The notes: generated from the sequence alone by a model not told the origin. Shown: positions 1 through 13,332, counted from the stretch's first letter. The stretch is DNA of 64,000 bases from Ciborinia camelliae (GCA_025890175.1 JANPYM010000002.1:917976-981975); one strand, 5' to 3'. Numbers and translations: made by a program.

Positions 1-134
1 GGAGAGAGGTGAGAGGAGAGGGAGAGAAGGAGAAGGAGAAAGAGGGGTTGATATGGGGATTAGGATTAGGAAAAGGAATGAAGGAAAGAAAAGAAAAGAA
101 AAGAAAACACACTAACACAACACAACAACCACAG

Positions 135-507
135 GACTAGGAGCCGGTCTAGCAGTCAGCACATTTTCTCGCTCACTGGCACTCATCATCGGATTATTGA
201 TTGTGGGTCTACAGGTACGTAATCAATTCTTCTCCTAACCCCCTTCCCCAGTCCTGTCCCCCTCATCCCCAATACGCACCCACAAACACCCATCCCAAAA
301 CCCCCCAATCCAACTAGATGGACTGTTCTAACGCCCCCTCCTCCCCCTTTCCAGTGGGCCTCCTCGCACGGTCTCAATCTCATCCCTACATCGCGCATGC
401 AACGCTACCTGCAACAAGTGAACATGCGATCCGTGATGCGAGAAAACGTCGCGTTGAAGGTGTCGTTTGGGACGACGTTTGCTCTGGCTGCTTTTATGCG
501 TTTCTAG
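135..507 (+). CDS. FUN14-type membrane protein, 3' end only
   Basis: Two final coding exons can be read, 135-214 and 355-507, joined across an intron with a GTACGT donor and a CCAG acceptor. The first exon encodes a hydrophobic, Gly-rich helix (GAGLAVSTFSRSLALIIGLL). The second encodes a short amphipathic segment and then a second hydrophobic C-terminal helix ending FALAAFMRF before TAG at 505-507. Two Gly-rich helices with a short polar linker, ending almost directly after the second helix, match the C-terminal half of fungal FUN14-domain proteins, which are mitochondrial outer-membrane proteins. The 5' part of the gene is outside the window. Bases 1-134 are an upstream intron with a purine-rich tract (GAGAGG/GGAAA) ending in ACAG. 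The assignment rests on helix pattern and length only, so another small two-helix membrane protein is possible. Confidence 0.55.
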
Positions 508-1074
508 TCTGATCGTTATGGTATGTTATGTTATGTTCTGAGTATCAAGGGCTGTGTGTGGAGGACCTGGCTTAGAAATCGGCATGGATGGGAAGAGGGA
601 GGTGTGGGGAAAAAAAAGTATGATTTATATTGATTGGATGGCATGGGAGACAGAACCTGTCTATCTATCCGAGATATTCAAGTCAAGGGAGATTGACTTC
701 CGAATTTCCTCATCGTGTACAATACATACCTACCTACGTAACATACAGCGTCATGTGGGGAGAAAAATGAACACATCCATTGGAGAAAGATGCGTTCTTC
801 TTTCTCTCTCTCTCTCTCTCGCTCTACCTACTCGTTCATAATTTGAAATCATCATGTCATCATGTAGAAGATGTTGACCCGCCTTCATCAAGAAACATAT
901 GCAAAATTGGATCCCCTGCATGCTAGCCAGAATTCTCGCACCACCGCATTCGTTCCCTTGGCACCACGAAGACTGGATGAAAAGTTAGCTTAGCCCGAGA
1001 CTCTCATGATATGATATGATATGATATGATATGATATGCTAAGACTCCAGAAAGGAGATTCAGAAGAGTCCGAC
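508..1074. other. Intergenic, between two convergent genes
   Basis: No gene is supported here. The stretch holds the 3' flanks of the FUN14-type gene (plus) and the importin gene (minus), a CT dinucleotide run near 801-824 and an ATGAT pentanucleotide run at 1006-1038. Confidence 0.6.
1006..1038. repeat. (ATGAT)n microsatellite
   Basis: About six and a half uninterrupted copies of the pentamer ATGAT lie directly downstream of the importin stop codon. This is a simple-sequence repeat with no further structure. Confidence 0.9.
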
Positions 1075-4000
1075 TCACTTGATAACCTTATTCAAAAACA
1101 CCATTTTCTCCTTCTGATCCACCTTGTCGCTCGGAAAATTCCCATCCACCAACGCCGCCTCCAACCAAGTCTTCGCGCGCACCTGACTCACGACCAGTTT
1201 CCGCAGCGGATCCGAAAGTTTATCGAGTTCGCTGCGGGCCGCGGCGCCCCCGATGTTGTAGATGAGTGCTTGGGAGAGGAGGGGGCCGAGATGTTGGAGC
1301 GCGTTGGTGATGGCTTGTTGGACGTGGGGGTCGGGGTTGTTGATGGGGAGGGACACGAATGAGGACTAGGATCTGGTTAGTATTTGAAGAGACGGAGATC
1401 GTGTTTTGAGTGGGGGAGAAGGGGGGGTGTAAGTGGTCATTACCCAGAATTCGGCGGCGCTTTGTTTGGGGAGTGGATCGCGGCCGGTGAGGGCTTTGAG
1501 GGTGAACATGAAAATGTGTTCGAGAGAGGATTTGGGCTCGTGGTTTAGGAGGATGTTGAGATTCTTTGGGGTGGAGGTTAGGCGGTGAAGAAATTCGATG
1601 CTTGGTTGGGAAATCTCAGGATCATTGCTGGGCTCTGTCATTTGTTAGTATAAGTTGTTTCCTGCCATCCTAATACATTTCGTTACGAGTCTGGAGATTC
1701 CAATGCGGCTACGTACCGTGATTTATAGCTTCCATCAGTCCCGAGATCCATGTCAACAAGGCACTTAGAACCTGATTATTACGCTCCACTGATGCTGTAT
1801 TACAGGAGTTGATAAGTGAGCAGGCGGTGTTGATGACCGTGATCACACGAGGAGTTTGATAGTTGGATCTGAGGATAAATCTAAAATCAAGGAGTTAGGA
1901 AAGCAAAATCACCGTAATTTACCTAAAAGTAACTTACTTGGCGACATCCTCGGGAGGAAAAGCATATGGGCCATCATCTTCGACTAGACCAGTGCGGAAA
2001 ACGTGAGAAATCTCTTCGGTGATTTCACCGTGACCAGGGAAAGCTTCAGAAGTTGCCGTGAGGATGCTCAACACTTGCACTTGGATTTCTCTGCCATTAC
2101 CATTCTTCCAGTAGGAATAACTATTTTCTTCCGTATTGAGATCAACGGGAGTATCAGAAGGTACTTGAAGACCCTTTCCAATACTCGTTAGACATCTCAA
2201 TGCGGTGAGTGCAACTTCATCGGCAGTTGCTTGACCATCGGGGATAGGTACATTCGAGGCCGCATTTGTGAACTGTGAACTCAATAAATGAAGGCTTTGT
2301 TGGTGATCCCTTTGAACAAATTCCAATAACTGTCTGAGAGGAGCCAGCTTTGATTCTTCATTTGACATGGCTTCGATGATCGATGCTATGGCGCCGATGA
2401 CACCTTCTTTTGCGTAACTTTCTACCGAGTTTGCTTGGGTAATTTCGCTGTATTGCTGCAGGAACGCAGCAAGTTCGGGAACAAGTACTTTCCGACAGGA
2501 TGAACAGAGCATGGCAATTGACTTTGATGTTACTCTAGCCAATGCTGGAGAGTGCAACATGCTAAACATAAGATTAAGTGCGCTCGGAAGATGTTGTACA
2601 TGGCGTTCGAAGTAGTCTGGATAACCATTGATGACCATGAGAAAAGCCTGCCTTGTGCGTGAAGGGACAGTCGAATCGGATTTTGTCAGCATAGAGAATA
2701 GTGGCGATCCAAAGACTTTATCCAAGTACTCATCCGACTCCTCCTTGACGTAGTCTTGAAATTCAGCTAAGCAGGTTAATGAGGCTTCAAGTTCATTCCA
2801 AGCGTCTCCCTTCTCAGCCGATTTCAGGATGAGATCGACGAAGCTGGAAAGAAGTGGCAAGCCAAGTAATATGTACGATTGCTGTATTAAATCTCCCACG
2901 TCTCTCCGAGCATCTTTGAAGCCGGCACGCTCACTTGAATCCCACGAGCTAAATATATGTTGTGGTGGGAATTGCATTTTATGCCAGCACTTCTCGATTG
3001 CTTGCATTAGCACCGACCGAGCTGCTGGCAGCCAGGGAGGTGAAGCATCCACGTTGTATGACAAATCGAGTACAGTTTCGAGATAAACAGCCCAGAACTC
3101 TACCGCTGGTACAAATATCTTGTCTTCATTGACAATGTAGCCATCAGTACCGAGTAGTCCCACGAGAGCAGAGAGTATCTGCTGACTTCGAGGGTCGGTG
3201 GTGATATTTTGGGCCAGATCTTGCACCGTGGCATCGCCAAAGCTTAGCAGGAATTGGCCAAACTGTACGGAGTCAAAGTCGAAATCGCCCTGGATCAATT
3301 TTGTAAATCTTTCCTGTGCCCAAGAGCTACTAAAGAGATTGTACAACATAGTGAAGTCGTTCTCGGAAAGGAAGGACGAGTAGTTGGCTAATATGTCCGT
3401 AAACAGCTCCACAGTGATTTCGTATAGATCATCATCGACAATCAACATCAATGCCGGCTGTGTCAGAGTTCTTAAAGGATCGAGAACAATGGCAGCATCA
3501 ATAAATGCACGATGGGAGTAAAGAACCCATGACTGTTCATGTTAGCAAAGACTCCGAAAAGGGTGCAGTAAATGGTTCTTTAGATATTGAAGATTCTTTG
3601 ACACATTTAAGGCTTTTTGGACCTGTCCAAAGGTGGAATTATACAGGTACTTTCGAATAACTTGTTAGTCTTCCAAGGCTTTGAATGTGGTTTGTGGGGC
3701 AGCCTTGGAGCGCTTCAGCATATCTTCACTTAAGGATTTCCGAAATAACTTGTGCAACTTTAGGGTTAAGATAAAACCTATAATGGGCACCTTGGCCTTC
3801 CAATATAGCATATGTGCAATCATAAAGTCCTCTGGTAATGTAAATGATGGCTATTGGCTAGAAACTTAAGACTGACCTGAAAACATTTCATTGATTCCTG
3901 GCGAACTTTATTGTTGATAAAAGCCCCTGTTGTATTGGCAATGCCCTTCGTCATTACGGTCACAATATCGTCAACATTCTGAACCACATGTTCATGGAAT

Positions 4001-4884
4001 TTATGCCTGTGGAGAATTAGCAACTGGGTTGGCTATAGAAACGTCATATACCCACTGCTTCATTGAATTTGAATCTGTCTTTCCAACTTCTTCTACCAAA
4101 GTTGCGGAGAACCACAGTACTGCCAGATTCTTATCATCCGGCAGATTCTGGGCAAGGACCGCCATTGAAGGAGCTTCTTCGAGTTTGTGGTAAGGAACAG
4201 CCTCCCCAAGACATAGGCAATATGTGAGATGGCGAATGCAACGAGCCCAAGAGCCAGAGAAATGTAGAAAGTAAGTGACTAATGTTGTGCACAGTTTTCT
4301 CACCACAAGTGGTCCGCAGCCAGAATTTAGACATTTGATAAGCCATCCGATAATCCTCTGTAGCACAACTTGTGCATCCTCATCCTTTAGGGATTGTCTA
4401 GAGCGCAGAAATTAGGAGAAATCCAAAAAGAGAGGGATGGGGATGAGCCTACGAATCTGTATTAAGTTTGACAGTGAACGTTAATGCTCCAAAAAATTTG
4501 ACATTTTCTGAGTTTCTTCCTAATAAGCCATTGGCCAAATCCCAACCAGCAGGAGAACGCTGCAGCTTTTGGAGAGTTTCTTGAACCTTCAAAACTCTTT
4601 CCGGAGGACCAGGCTTATACAGTTGTTGGATGAGCTATAAATTCATCAGTAAATTTTCCAGATTGGATATTGAACAGAATCAGAATAGATTTCGTTCGTG
4701 GGTAGAAAATAATTTGACTGGTCTCGTGACATCCGATTTGGAGCAAAATTCTGTTGAATAAATACGAGGTAGCCACCATCTCCAACCAACCCACTCAACT
4801 ATTTTATCACATGGTAACCTGAGAATGAGGGAAACTTACAGCTTCTACCTCATCAAGTGATGAAGGTAGCGTCTCGTTCTCCAT
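1075..4884 (-). CDS. Importin-beta family karyopherin, importin-13/Kap122 type
   Basis: Eight exons join in frame to about 979 aa: 4840-4884, 4453-4634, 4056-4397, 3877-4006, 1938-3532, 1717-1880, 1444-1634 and 1075-1365. ATG is at 4884 and TGA at 1075-1077. The N-terminus has the family pattern of an acidic start, LIQQLYKPGPP, then AGWDLANGLLG and VKFFGALTFTVKLN, as in S. cerevisiae Kap122/Pdr6 and animal importin-13. The rest is leucine-rich helical repeat (HEAT-like) sequence. The C-terminal part contains LKALTGRDPLPKQSAAEFW, which matches the conserved region of this family. Expected role: RanGTP-dependent nuclear transport receptor; family cargoes include TFIIA subunits in yeast and Mago-Y14 and Ubc9 in animals. 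Length is as expected for a karyopherin. The exon 3 donor could be read as GTATAT, but only GTGGGT at 4050-4055 keeps the frame. No lesion was seen. Confidence 0.85.
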
Positions 4885-6013
4885 AACTTTCTGAGAGGGT
4901 TATGGTTTGCGTACCAATCAAGCAAAAGGCAGCACACGCGGGATCTAAAGCACCACAGATTAAGAGAATTGGTTTTGATACATGACAGAAGCCAGAAGAG
5001 ATCAGGGTTTCTAAGTTCAGAAGATCTCCCAGTTGCTTTCTTGGGAGGGGAAGGAGAAGGGGGAATTTATGATGGGCCAGGGAAAGAAATTGAAATAAAT
5101 GTTGGACGTTTGGTTGTTTGGTTGTTTATTTATTTGTGTTGCAAGCCTTACAAATCTCAAACCTCATATAGGTAGCCTTGACAGTGTAGGTACCCCCCCT
5201 ACAACCCTTTCATTGTGAAGACTGGTCACCTTATTATGAGAAGAAAATTGATATTAATACCTCCTACCTTTCTGATGGATGGATAAATAGAATACCTAGG
5301 TAAAGAAAGAAGTTTCATGAACAATCTACTCCTAATAAAGTACCTACCTACTTCTAACAATTTTGAACAAGCATTTCCAAGGTTATTACCATTACAGTGA
5401 GGTGCTGGGATGCAGGTGTCTACCCCACCATCCCAAAAAACTGTAAGGTTAACTTAAGGTTACAGGTAAGGTATGGTATGTAGGTAGCCTTGCCCAGGTG
5501 CTGATTTGATTGTTTGGATTCAATAGCAAACATTCGCAAGGCAGTGAGGTGAGTGAATCATACCTAGATAATAATTGCAGAACCAGAACAATTGGAAGAA
5601 CATTTCACCATACCTACTAGGTAATTTAGGAAAATCACGAGGATCCAATCATGGTCAAAAAGGAACATTCACCATCAATCAACCTTACCTAATACCTTTC
5701 CTTGACGCAGATCTACATACATTATTCACATCGCATCACATTACACCAAGCCTCGCTGTTATCTGCCCCATCTTCTCTAACCACTCATTCCTGTTCCACT
5801 ACCTACCTTCTTGGGAAACCGTTCATTGATGCGATACCTCCGACCCCTAAACAGTTACTTACGTGGAATACGCCTTAGTAACTCTTTTCAACCATTCGCA
5901 CAAACTCTCAATATTCGTATTCGATATTCGTCCAATTTCACCAGTACGTGCATTGCAAATCGAAATAGTACTCTTTGTCGAGACAGGGGGTTGACGAGAT
6001 CTTAGAAACAAAC
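4885..6013. promoter_or_regulatory. Divergent intergenic region, importin / aminopeptidase P
   Basis: This 1.1-kb stretch separates the two divergent start codons and must hold both promoters. It contains several short TACCTA/TAGGTA runs (near 5165, 5300, 5345, 5485, 5610) and no ORF that I believe. No TATA box or factor site could be assigned with confidence. Confidence 0.5.
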
Positions 6014-8232
6014 ATGGAAACTATCAATACTACGGAGCGCTTGGCGGGGTTGAGGGAGCTTATGAAGAAGAACAAGGTTGATATCTACAGTATGTAAGTC
6101 ACCTAGTGACCATTCTCTCGTGTATCAGTCTTGCCTAACGAGTATGTAGTCGTCCCCTCGGAAGATAGCCATAGCTCCGAATACATCGCAGCGTGTGATG
6201 CGCGGAGAGAATTTATATCAGGGTTTTCAGGATCTGCTGGGTGTGCAGTTGTGACTCTGGACAAAGCTGCTCTAGCCACGGACGGTAGGTTATGATATTG
6301 GTCTGCATAGACGCTCTACTAAGTTTCCCACAGGTCGATATTTCAATCAGGCCTCGCGCCAGCTTGATAGTAAGTAAACGATTCAATTAGTTCACTATAG
6401 ACCTACGAAAGACTCTATCGTCTTGTTGGACCCCTCATCAAACACCGATTGCAGCTACCGAGTTACTGGGAGACTAATCATGACGATTTAGATAATTGGC
6501 TTCTGTTAAAGCAAGGTCTACAGGATGTACCTACGTGGCAAGAATGGGCGGCTGAACAGTCTGAGAGCGGTAAAGTCGTCGGCGTTGATCCTACAATCAT
6601 ATCTGCACCTGATGCTCGAAAGCTGTTAGAGAAGGTCAAAAAGCGTGGCGGGTAAGCATGAGAGATTCATTTCCTTCCATTAACGCGGAAAATGCATCGC
6701 TGGAGATTCATACCCTACATGAATGATACTGACTTGATCGTTGTAGAAGTGACCTAGTTGCCGTTGAAGAAAATCTGGTGGACATTGTTTGGGGAGACAA
6801 GCGACCTTCCAGCCCAAAGGAACCTGTCAAGGTTCTTGCCCGAGGATTTTCTGGGAAAGATGTCAAGACAAAACTCGAGGATCTCCGAAAGGAATTGCAG
6901 AAGAAGAAGAGTTCAGGTTTTATTGTATCCATGTTGGACGAAATAGCCTGGCTATTTAATCTACGCGGAAATGATATTCCTTACAACCCTGTTTTCTTCT
7001 CCTACGCTTCGATTACACCCTCATCGGCCACTCTTTATGTTGATTCAAGCAAACTAAGTGACGAATGCACAGTACATCTCAATGAGAACGGAGTTTCCAT
7101 CAGAGACTACTCGAAGATATTTGGCGACGTCGAGATCTTGAGCCAATCTCTGGATCCAGAAGACGCCAAACTCCAGAAATTCTTGGTGTCAAGCAGGGCA
7201 TCATGGGCATTGAAACGCGCTCTTGGCGGTGATGCTAAAGTCGATGAAATCCGAAGTCCAATCGGTGATGCTAAATCTGTCAAAAATGAGACCGAATTAG
7301 AAGGAATGAGAGCTTGTCATGTTAGAGATGGAGCAGCACTTATCGAGTATTTTGCATGGCTTGAGCATCAACTCGTATTTGAAAAGGTGGAGATGGATGA
7401 AGTCACTGCGGCTGACAAGCTCGAACAACTGAGGTCAAAGCACAAGCACTTTGTTGGGTTATCCTTTGACACAATCTCCTCCACAGGAGCTAATGCGGCA
7501 GTCATCCATTACTCACCTGAGCGAGGCAATTGCTCAATAATTGACCCTAAAGCTATTTATCTATGCGATTCCGGGGCGCAATATTTCGACGGAACTACTG
7601 ACACTACCCGCACGCTCCACTTTGGTGAGCCAACGGAGATGGAAAAGAAAGCCTATACACTTGTTTTAAAGGGAAACATTGCTCTAGATATGGCTGTTTT
7701 CCCTAAAGGAACTAGTGGCTTCGCTCTTGACGCCCTCGCTAGACAGTTTCTCTGGGTATGTCGTCCAATCTCTCCATTTTCTCCGATCATACTAATAGCC
7801 ACATAGGAAGAAGGTTTGGACTATAGGCATGGAACAGGCCATGGAGTTGGTTCTTATTTGAATGTCCACGAAGGGCCCATAGGAATCGGAACCAGGATCC
7901 AATATTCGGAGGTCCCATTATCGCCTGGAAACGTTATATCTAATGAGCCCGGATATTACGAAGACGGCTCTTTTGGTATCCGAATTGAGAACATCATCAT
8001 GGTGAAAGAGGTTGAGACTAAACATCAATTTGGTGACAAGTCATACTTGGGCTTTGAACATGTCACAATGGTGCCATACTGCCGGAAACTCATCGATGAG
8101 ACTCTCCTGACCCGAAGAGAAAAGCACTGGTTGAATGAATACCATGCCGATATCTATTCTAAAACTAGAGATTTCTTTAAGGGGGACGTCCTGACAATGA
8201 ATTGGTTAGAAAAGGAAACCGAGCCATTGTAA
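6014..8232 (+). CDS. ampp: Xaa-Pro aminopeptidase P (AMPP, M24B)
   Basis: Six exons join in frame to 613 aa: 6014-6089, 6150-6284, 6334-6369, 6492-6651, 6747-7755 and 7807-8232. The start was chosen because [16 protein letters not shown] runs straight into the conserved [20 protein letters not shown] block. The enzyme releases N-terminal residues that precede proline and uses a dinuclear metal centre, typically Mn. Catalytic-domain ligands are visible: two Asp in [16 protein letters not shown], His in [16 protein letters not shown], Glu in NEPGYYEDG and Glu in GIRIENI. The N-terminal and middle creatinase-like domains are also present (for example [14 protein letters not shown] and [12 protein letters not shown]). 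There is no signal peptide, so it is likely cytosolic. Length matches fungal AMPP (about 600-620 aa). Exon 3 is only 36 nt. The exon 4 acceptor is TTTAG at 6487-6491, because the earlier TTGCAG breaks the frame. Confidence 0.95.
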
Positions 8233-8837
8233 TTTTGCATGGAAGGGTGCATGCCAAGGGGCAGAGGAATGAGACATGACAGCATAGCATATCTAGGTAT
8301 TTAGCATACAGCATCGTTGGTTTTTACTGTTGTACTTGCATCAAATATCGGTGACTGAAGAAACCCCCACTACCCTGAATTGTGGAAAGCTTTGTATCGT
8401 GAAAATGGTTTAAAACATCCCACTTCCCGAACTAGGTATCGTGGCCAAAGTTCTCCTGCACAATGATGGGGGAATTGAGATTTTGCAAGGATCACGTGCA
8501 TATGCGCGATATCTACTGCTTATAGCCAATTAGGATTGACATGTATTGCCACGCAGATGATCGCGAGTTTAACCATTTAAACAGGCCTCGAGCACGAAAC
8601 GTAGGAAGCAAAAAGAAAGAAACAAGGAATCAAAGAAAAAAATGTTTTACGTAGTAATACTCTGTTGTTTTCTGCTCACCGCCGCATAATTAAATCCACA
8701 AATTTTCATGAGCGTGCATTCTCACAAATCTGCAGTTGCATTATTTATGGTGCACTGTGTCACATCGTAACTCACCTACCAGGTATTCAGTCCTCTCACC
8801 ATCCCGCCTTCACTTCAGAACACTATGCCGAGCCAGA
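8233..8837. other. Intergenic spacer between two plus-strand genes
   Basis: This holds the aminopeptidase 3' flank and the promoter of the SUN-domain gene. The SUN frame is open upstream to 8736, but the upstream residues do not resemble a signal peptide and are probably 5' UTR. Nothing else was recognised. Confidence 0.5.
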
Positions 8838-11800
8838 ATGTTCGTCGCATGTCAACGATGTGTCGTGGCAACAACTGCGCTTTTATTCTTTTGCAACCTA
8901 ACTAGCAGGACAAATGCAAACAGTGTGCCAACTACCTTCAGCACAACCTCTATAATTACTGCTCCAAATCCTATTGGGACCTGCGAGTTTAGGACGATCA
9001 ATTATATAACAGATATTTTACCTCAGCAATGCCTTCGCTCATCTTGGAGCAGCACGGACTCTTCCCTTACCACGAAGACAAAGGCCGCGGATGCCGTCGG
9101 AACACTCGAAAGCCATGAAGCCGATGGCGTAACGAGCCCAGTAACGAATACCCCTTCTTTCAGCGAGCATCTTACTCAAACGAACGGTGGAGCTGTAGTC
9201 GCAGACGAGACAAGTCGTATTGAGGCCCACCAGTCTACATCATCGAGCTCATCCCAAGTAATACAGACTCCCACGGCATCTGCGACTGCCGTCGATGAAG
9301 GGGAGCTCAACGATGCCTCGTTCTTGTCGTTCGAAGAGTGGAAGAAACAAATATTGGAGCAGGCTGGACAGCAAGATTTGAATATTGGGAAGAGGAAGTC
9401 TGCAGAAGCGGCCAGGAAAAGGGACTCTGAAGCCTTTCAGAATAATCTCGAGTCTCTAGGCGATGACGGGGAAATCGATTTGGACTTTGGTGCTTTCAGG
9501 AGCGGAGGGGCAGAACAAGCCTCAAGAACGACTGAAGATAAAGAAACAGATTCTTCTCGAGATTCACAAGAAGAGGATAATGATTCTGGGCGCCGGAGGG
9601 ATCAACACCGAAGCAAGGACGCTGGCAAGACCTGCAAAGAGCGCTTTTCTTATGCATCCTTTGATGCGGGGGCCACTGTCCTCAAGACTCATCAAGGTGC
9701 AAAAAACTCGAAAGCTGTGCTGATAGAGAATAAGGACTCCTACATGCTTTCGGAATGCAAAACACAAAACAAGTTTCTGATTATTGAGCTTTCTGTGGGA
9801 ATTCTACAACTCCGTAGCAAAGTTTGAAATGCTAACGAATAATTAGGAGGACATATGGATTGACACTCTAGTTCTAGCAAATTACGAATTCTTCTCGAGC
9901 ATGTTAAGGACATTCCGTGTTAGTGTTAGCGATCGATGGCCTGTGAAGATAGATAAATGGAAAGATTTAGGCGTCTATGAAGCTCGAAACTCGAGAGAAA
10001 TACAAGCCTTTCTAATAGAAAATCCACAAATCTGGGCAAGATACATACGCATTGAGTTTTTGACACATTACGGAAAGGAGTACTATTGTCCACTTTCACT
10101 CGTGCGAGTTCATGGCACTCGCATGCTTGAAAGCTGGAAGGATACCGAAGCTAACAATGATGACGATGAAGAAGCGGATGATGACCCCGAGGATACCGAG
10201 GACGGATTTGTTCCGGAAGCTGTAGCAGAAGGCATACAGGTGGTATCAACTGAAGTACAAACTGCGCATGTAACACCGAGTGGTCAAACAGAGCCTACTG
10301 TATCATATACTCCTCGAGATGTTAAAAAACAAGAGACGCCAGTAGAGACTCATCTTTCACCACCACCACCACCACCACCACCACCTACTTGTCCTTGGAA
10401 GAAATTGATTTTCGAGGAACCCGAAATACTAGCTATTCATTCTGGGGTTCAGTGCTTTCCGTCGGATGCCCCAGAACATATTCTCACGAGTCAAGCTGCT
10501 GTAGAAAATGAGTCATCTGATATCGAAACTACTATGTCACCTTCACCTGAAATGATCTCCACCGCCTTCACGGATAATTGGATCACATCCTCGTCATTAT
10601 CTACCACTGGGCCCTCGGCACAACAGACATTGTCTGAGGACAAAATATCCCTAACAAGCACGTCACTTCCCAAGGAAATTCATGAATCGTCCAAGACTGT
10701 TCATGATAGCTCATCTTCAACAACTTCGACAAGTTCTACTGCTGTGATTAGCAAGCCGCAAAATGCTACAAGTACAAATAAGACTCGTAGTACAAACACC
10801 GCTTCTGGATCTGCCTCTCTACCTACCATCCAAGAGAGCTTTTTCAAGGCTGTGTCAAGGCGCCTGCAACTGTTGGAAACCAACTCTACTTTGTCATTGA
10901 AGTATATTGAAGAGCAATCGAAGATGCTGCGGGAAGCTTTCTTGAAAGTCGAAAAGAGGCAACTTCAAAAGACAACTGACTTCCTCGAAAATCTCAACAG
11001 TACGGTTCTTACGGAACTCCGAGTATTTCGTCAACAATACGATGAAATTTGGCAGTCAACTGTTATATCCCTTGAAAGTCAACGAGAAGAATCCCGTCGA
11101 GAAATCCTGGCTATCAGTACTCGTCTTAACATTCTCGCAGACGAAGTTGTTTTCCAAAAACGCATGTCTATCATCCAATCTGTACTGCTGCTTCTCTGTC
11201 TTGGCCTCGTGATTTTCTCTCGTGTCTCCAGTTCCGAGCCTCTAGGTTTCTCTCTTCATAACCGACGTTCCCGTATGCTCCGGACTGCCACTAGCACGGG
11301 TAGTCCACTCGATGCGCCGGGCTATACATCTCGAGAGCGGGAAGATTACATCAGCGGTGTCAGCTCTCATGTAGACGCATGGCCCAATCAGCATCGACGG
11401 CAACCATCGGACGAATCTCACTCTCGCTCACGATCAAGAGGTTGGGGTCCCCCAACACCCATATCATCTTATTCCCGTTCTGATAATGAGCTTACTCCTC
11501 CACGTCCCTTCGATGATGCTACCACGAACACCGTAATAGGAGCTGCAACGGGTACCTTTTCTCGCCTTCGCAGGAGTATCACGATGAAGTACCAAAATCC
11601 TAACCCGTTGTTGTCTGCATCCAAAGAACGTGAACTCCTTCGCACCTCATCATTTGGACCTTCTCTCCGGTCTCAGAACTCCTCGCCTGCCTCTTTCTTA
11701 TCAGTTGCAGATGCGAAAGACAGGGGTGGCAAAGATAGAAATTCTAATGGTTTGGTTAGCCCCTCGACAAGTGATGCTGAGTGTCCCGATCCTATGGATG

Positions 11801-11961
11801 AGATAAACTCCACACCCACCGGTATTCAGCACGAGACACTCCAGGGGCGAAGCGAAAATAATATCGAGGAAGCTCAATCCCTTCAAACACCTACACAGGA
11901 GGACCCTGATCATGAGCGAAAACCTTTACCTGCTTTGCCCGATGGAAGCCCCAGTCCATAG
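8838..11961 (+). CDS. SUN-domain membrane protein, Slp1-like
   Basis: Two exons, 8838-9794 and 9847-11961, join across a 52-nt intron (GTGGGA...TTAG, branch GCTAAC) to 1023 aa. The ATG at 8838 is chosen over an in-frame one at 8736 because it starts directly at a signal peptide (residues 1-27, core VVATTALLFFCNL). A Ser/Thr-rich and then acidic stretch follows, including SFLSFEEWKKQILEQ, the block that precedes SUN in Slp1-type proteins. The SUN domain spans about residues 266-412: CKERFSYASFDAGATVLKTH, EDIWIDTLVLANYEFFSS and the terminal YYCPLSLVRVHG. A run of ten prolines lies near residue 491, a helical segment near 650-750 and a single transmembrane helix at about 759-780 (SVLLLLCLGLVIF). 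The tail is Ser/Arg-rich. Yeast Slp1, with Emp65, protects folding proteins in the ER membrane. That role is inferred here from domain order, which differs from KASH-binding nuclear SUN proteins. Confidence 0.9.
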
Positions 11962-12876
11962 CATGGTTTGTCTTTTACATGGTCTTCAGACTATTATTAT
12001 TTACTATTTAGCGAGGAGTCTGGTTTGGGAATCTGAGGGTGGTTTGGGTTTTGGCATATACCATAATTAGTTTGTGGTTTATACCCATCATAGTAATAGT
12101 GAAATAAAATATTCTGTATCAATGGCAATCATAGTCCTTTTGTGTTCCGCCGTCCAACTTTTTCTGCCGCTAGTGCTGCCTTGGTCGTCTTTCTCGCCAA
12201 GGTCAGTTATATATACCTAGGTAGGTAATAGCATGTCTCAAAATGAAGCAACAATGAAGTGAATAGCTTGGGTGGAGCACTTCTCCTACCCGAGTTGAGG
12301 GCGGGGCTTATAAGTCAATGGCGATCGATTTCCTGCGGTATCTCTATATATTTTTTCTATGGCACACGGGCGTCGTGCCCCCAGCTCTTTCCAATCTGGA
12401 ATCGGAACGTTGATTTGTTTATTCGTTTATTCGTTTGTTTGTTTGTGAATGAAAATATCTCAGGCAGTGGTCGCCCCTTGCTCTTCATTTTGGGGATTGG
12501 CTCATGGGAAATGCGTACTGCATTTTACTTGGTCGTATATTGTAAACGATGTTTATTGGGATTGTGTATCATCTTAGGTTTGGAAAACGCTGGGTATGGG
12601 GGTGAGAGGATAATTGACCGTGAAGTTACGTTTTCAATTTATAGAAGTAGTTATTAATCTTATAAATTTAAATTTATAAATTCTAACCTATATATAGAAA
12701 GAATCCCCAGACACCGACCGAACGATCGACTAACATAATAATTTCCCGTCATATTTTCCATCACTTAGAACAAAAGACAGCAATCAACAACTAGATAGTG
12801 CCAAGAAGTTTGGAACGATGAGTGAAACCGAGTACGATGTCAGATACTTCCCTTGAACCGCTGCTTTCAGAATAAA
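11962..12876. other. Intergenic, no gene seen
   Basis: This is the 3' flank of the SUN-domain gene, including an AT-rich end near 12050-12120. An ATTTATAAATTTAAATTTATAA-like palindromic AT patch lies near 12655-12680. A 132-codon plus-strand ORF at 12259-12657 has no recognisable family and an odd composition, so I do not call it. Confidence 0.5.
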
Positions 12877-13322
12877 TCAAGAAACATCAATCTTTTGCCT
12901 TTTCAAGAAAACTGACAAGATGAGTGTGCTACTGCCCCAGCAGCGATAGGGAGAACGAAAGGCTTCTTGAAGCTGCTTATGATGATGTCCAGAATAGCAT
13001 TTTGTGTGGTATGATCCAAAGTGACAAAAAAGGAATTTTCCAGACCTGAGATAAGTCCTTGAATTTCAGACAAGCTTCTATTGGGAAGGAGCTTAACGAT
13101 ACCGTTCTGAGCAGTATTCGGGAAAACAGTGTTGCCAATTGCTAGGGAGATTTGCTGCTCCTCCTGATTGTGCACATGTCAAGAAGGCCGTTACAGTCGG
13201 AATGTCTTGCGGAGCAACAAGACATTGAGCAACTGAGTACGACCCTTGACTCCAATCGCCGATAAATGTCATAAGTATATCCATAGATGGTGCTGACAGA
13301 GGTGTTTGAGAATGGTACTGCC
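12877..13322 (-). pseudogene. MFS (DHA2-type) transporter remnant, C-terminal part
   Basis: Pieces of one protein are found in shifting minus-strand frames. In order they read STIYGYT, then QGSYSVAQCLVAPQDIPTVT, then SLAIGNTVFPN, SLSEIQGLISGLENSFF and KPFVLPIAAGAVA, ending at a stop at 12877-12879. That order and wording match the last transmembrane segments of DHA2 drug:proton transporters. At least three frame breaks are visible: one near 13265, a probable 1-nt insertion near 13148 and a 2-nt duplication (TGTG) near 12925-12928 just before the C-terminal tail. Everything N-terminal to roughly the last third is missing. Homology stops about 10 bp from where a P450 remnant begins on the other strand. 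It is a dead fragment; function cannot be retained. Confidence 0.75.
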
Positions 13323-13332
13323 ATTTTGGGAT

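Noticed and set aside
56..75. GGATTAGGATTAGG considered as telomere-like sequence
   Set aside because: There are only two imperfect units inside an intron; this is not a telomeric array.
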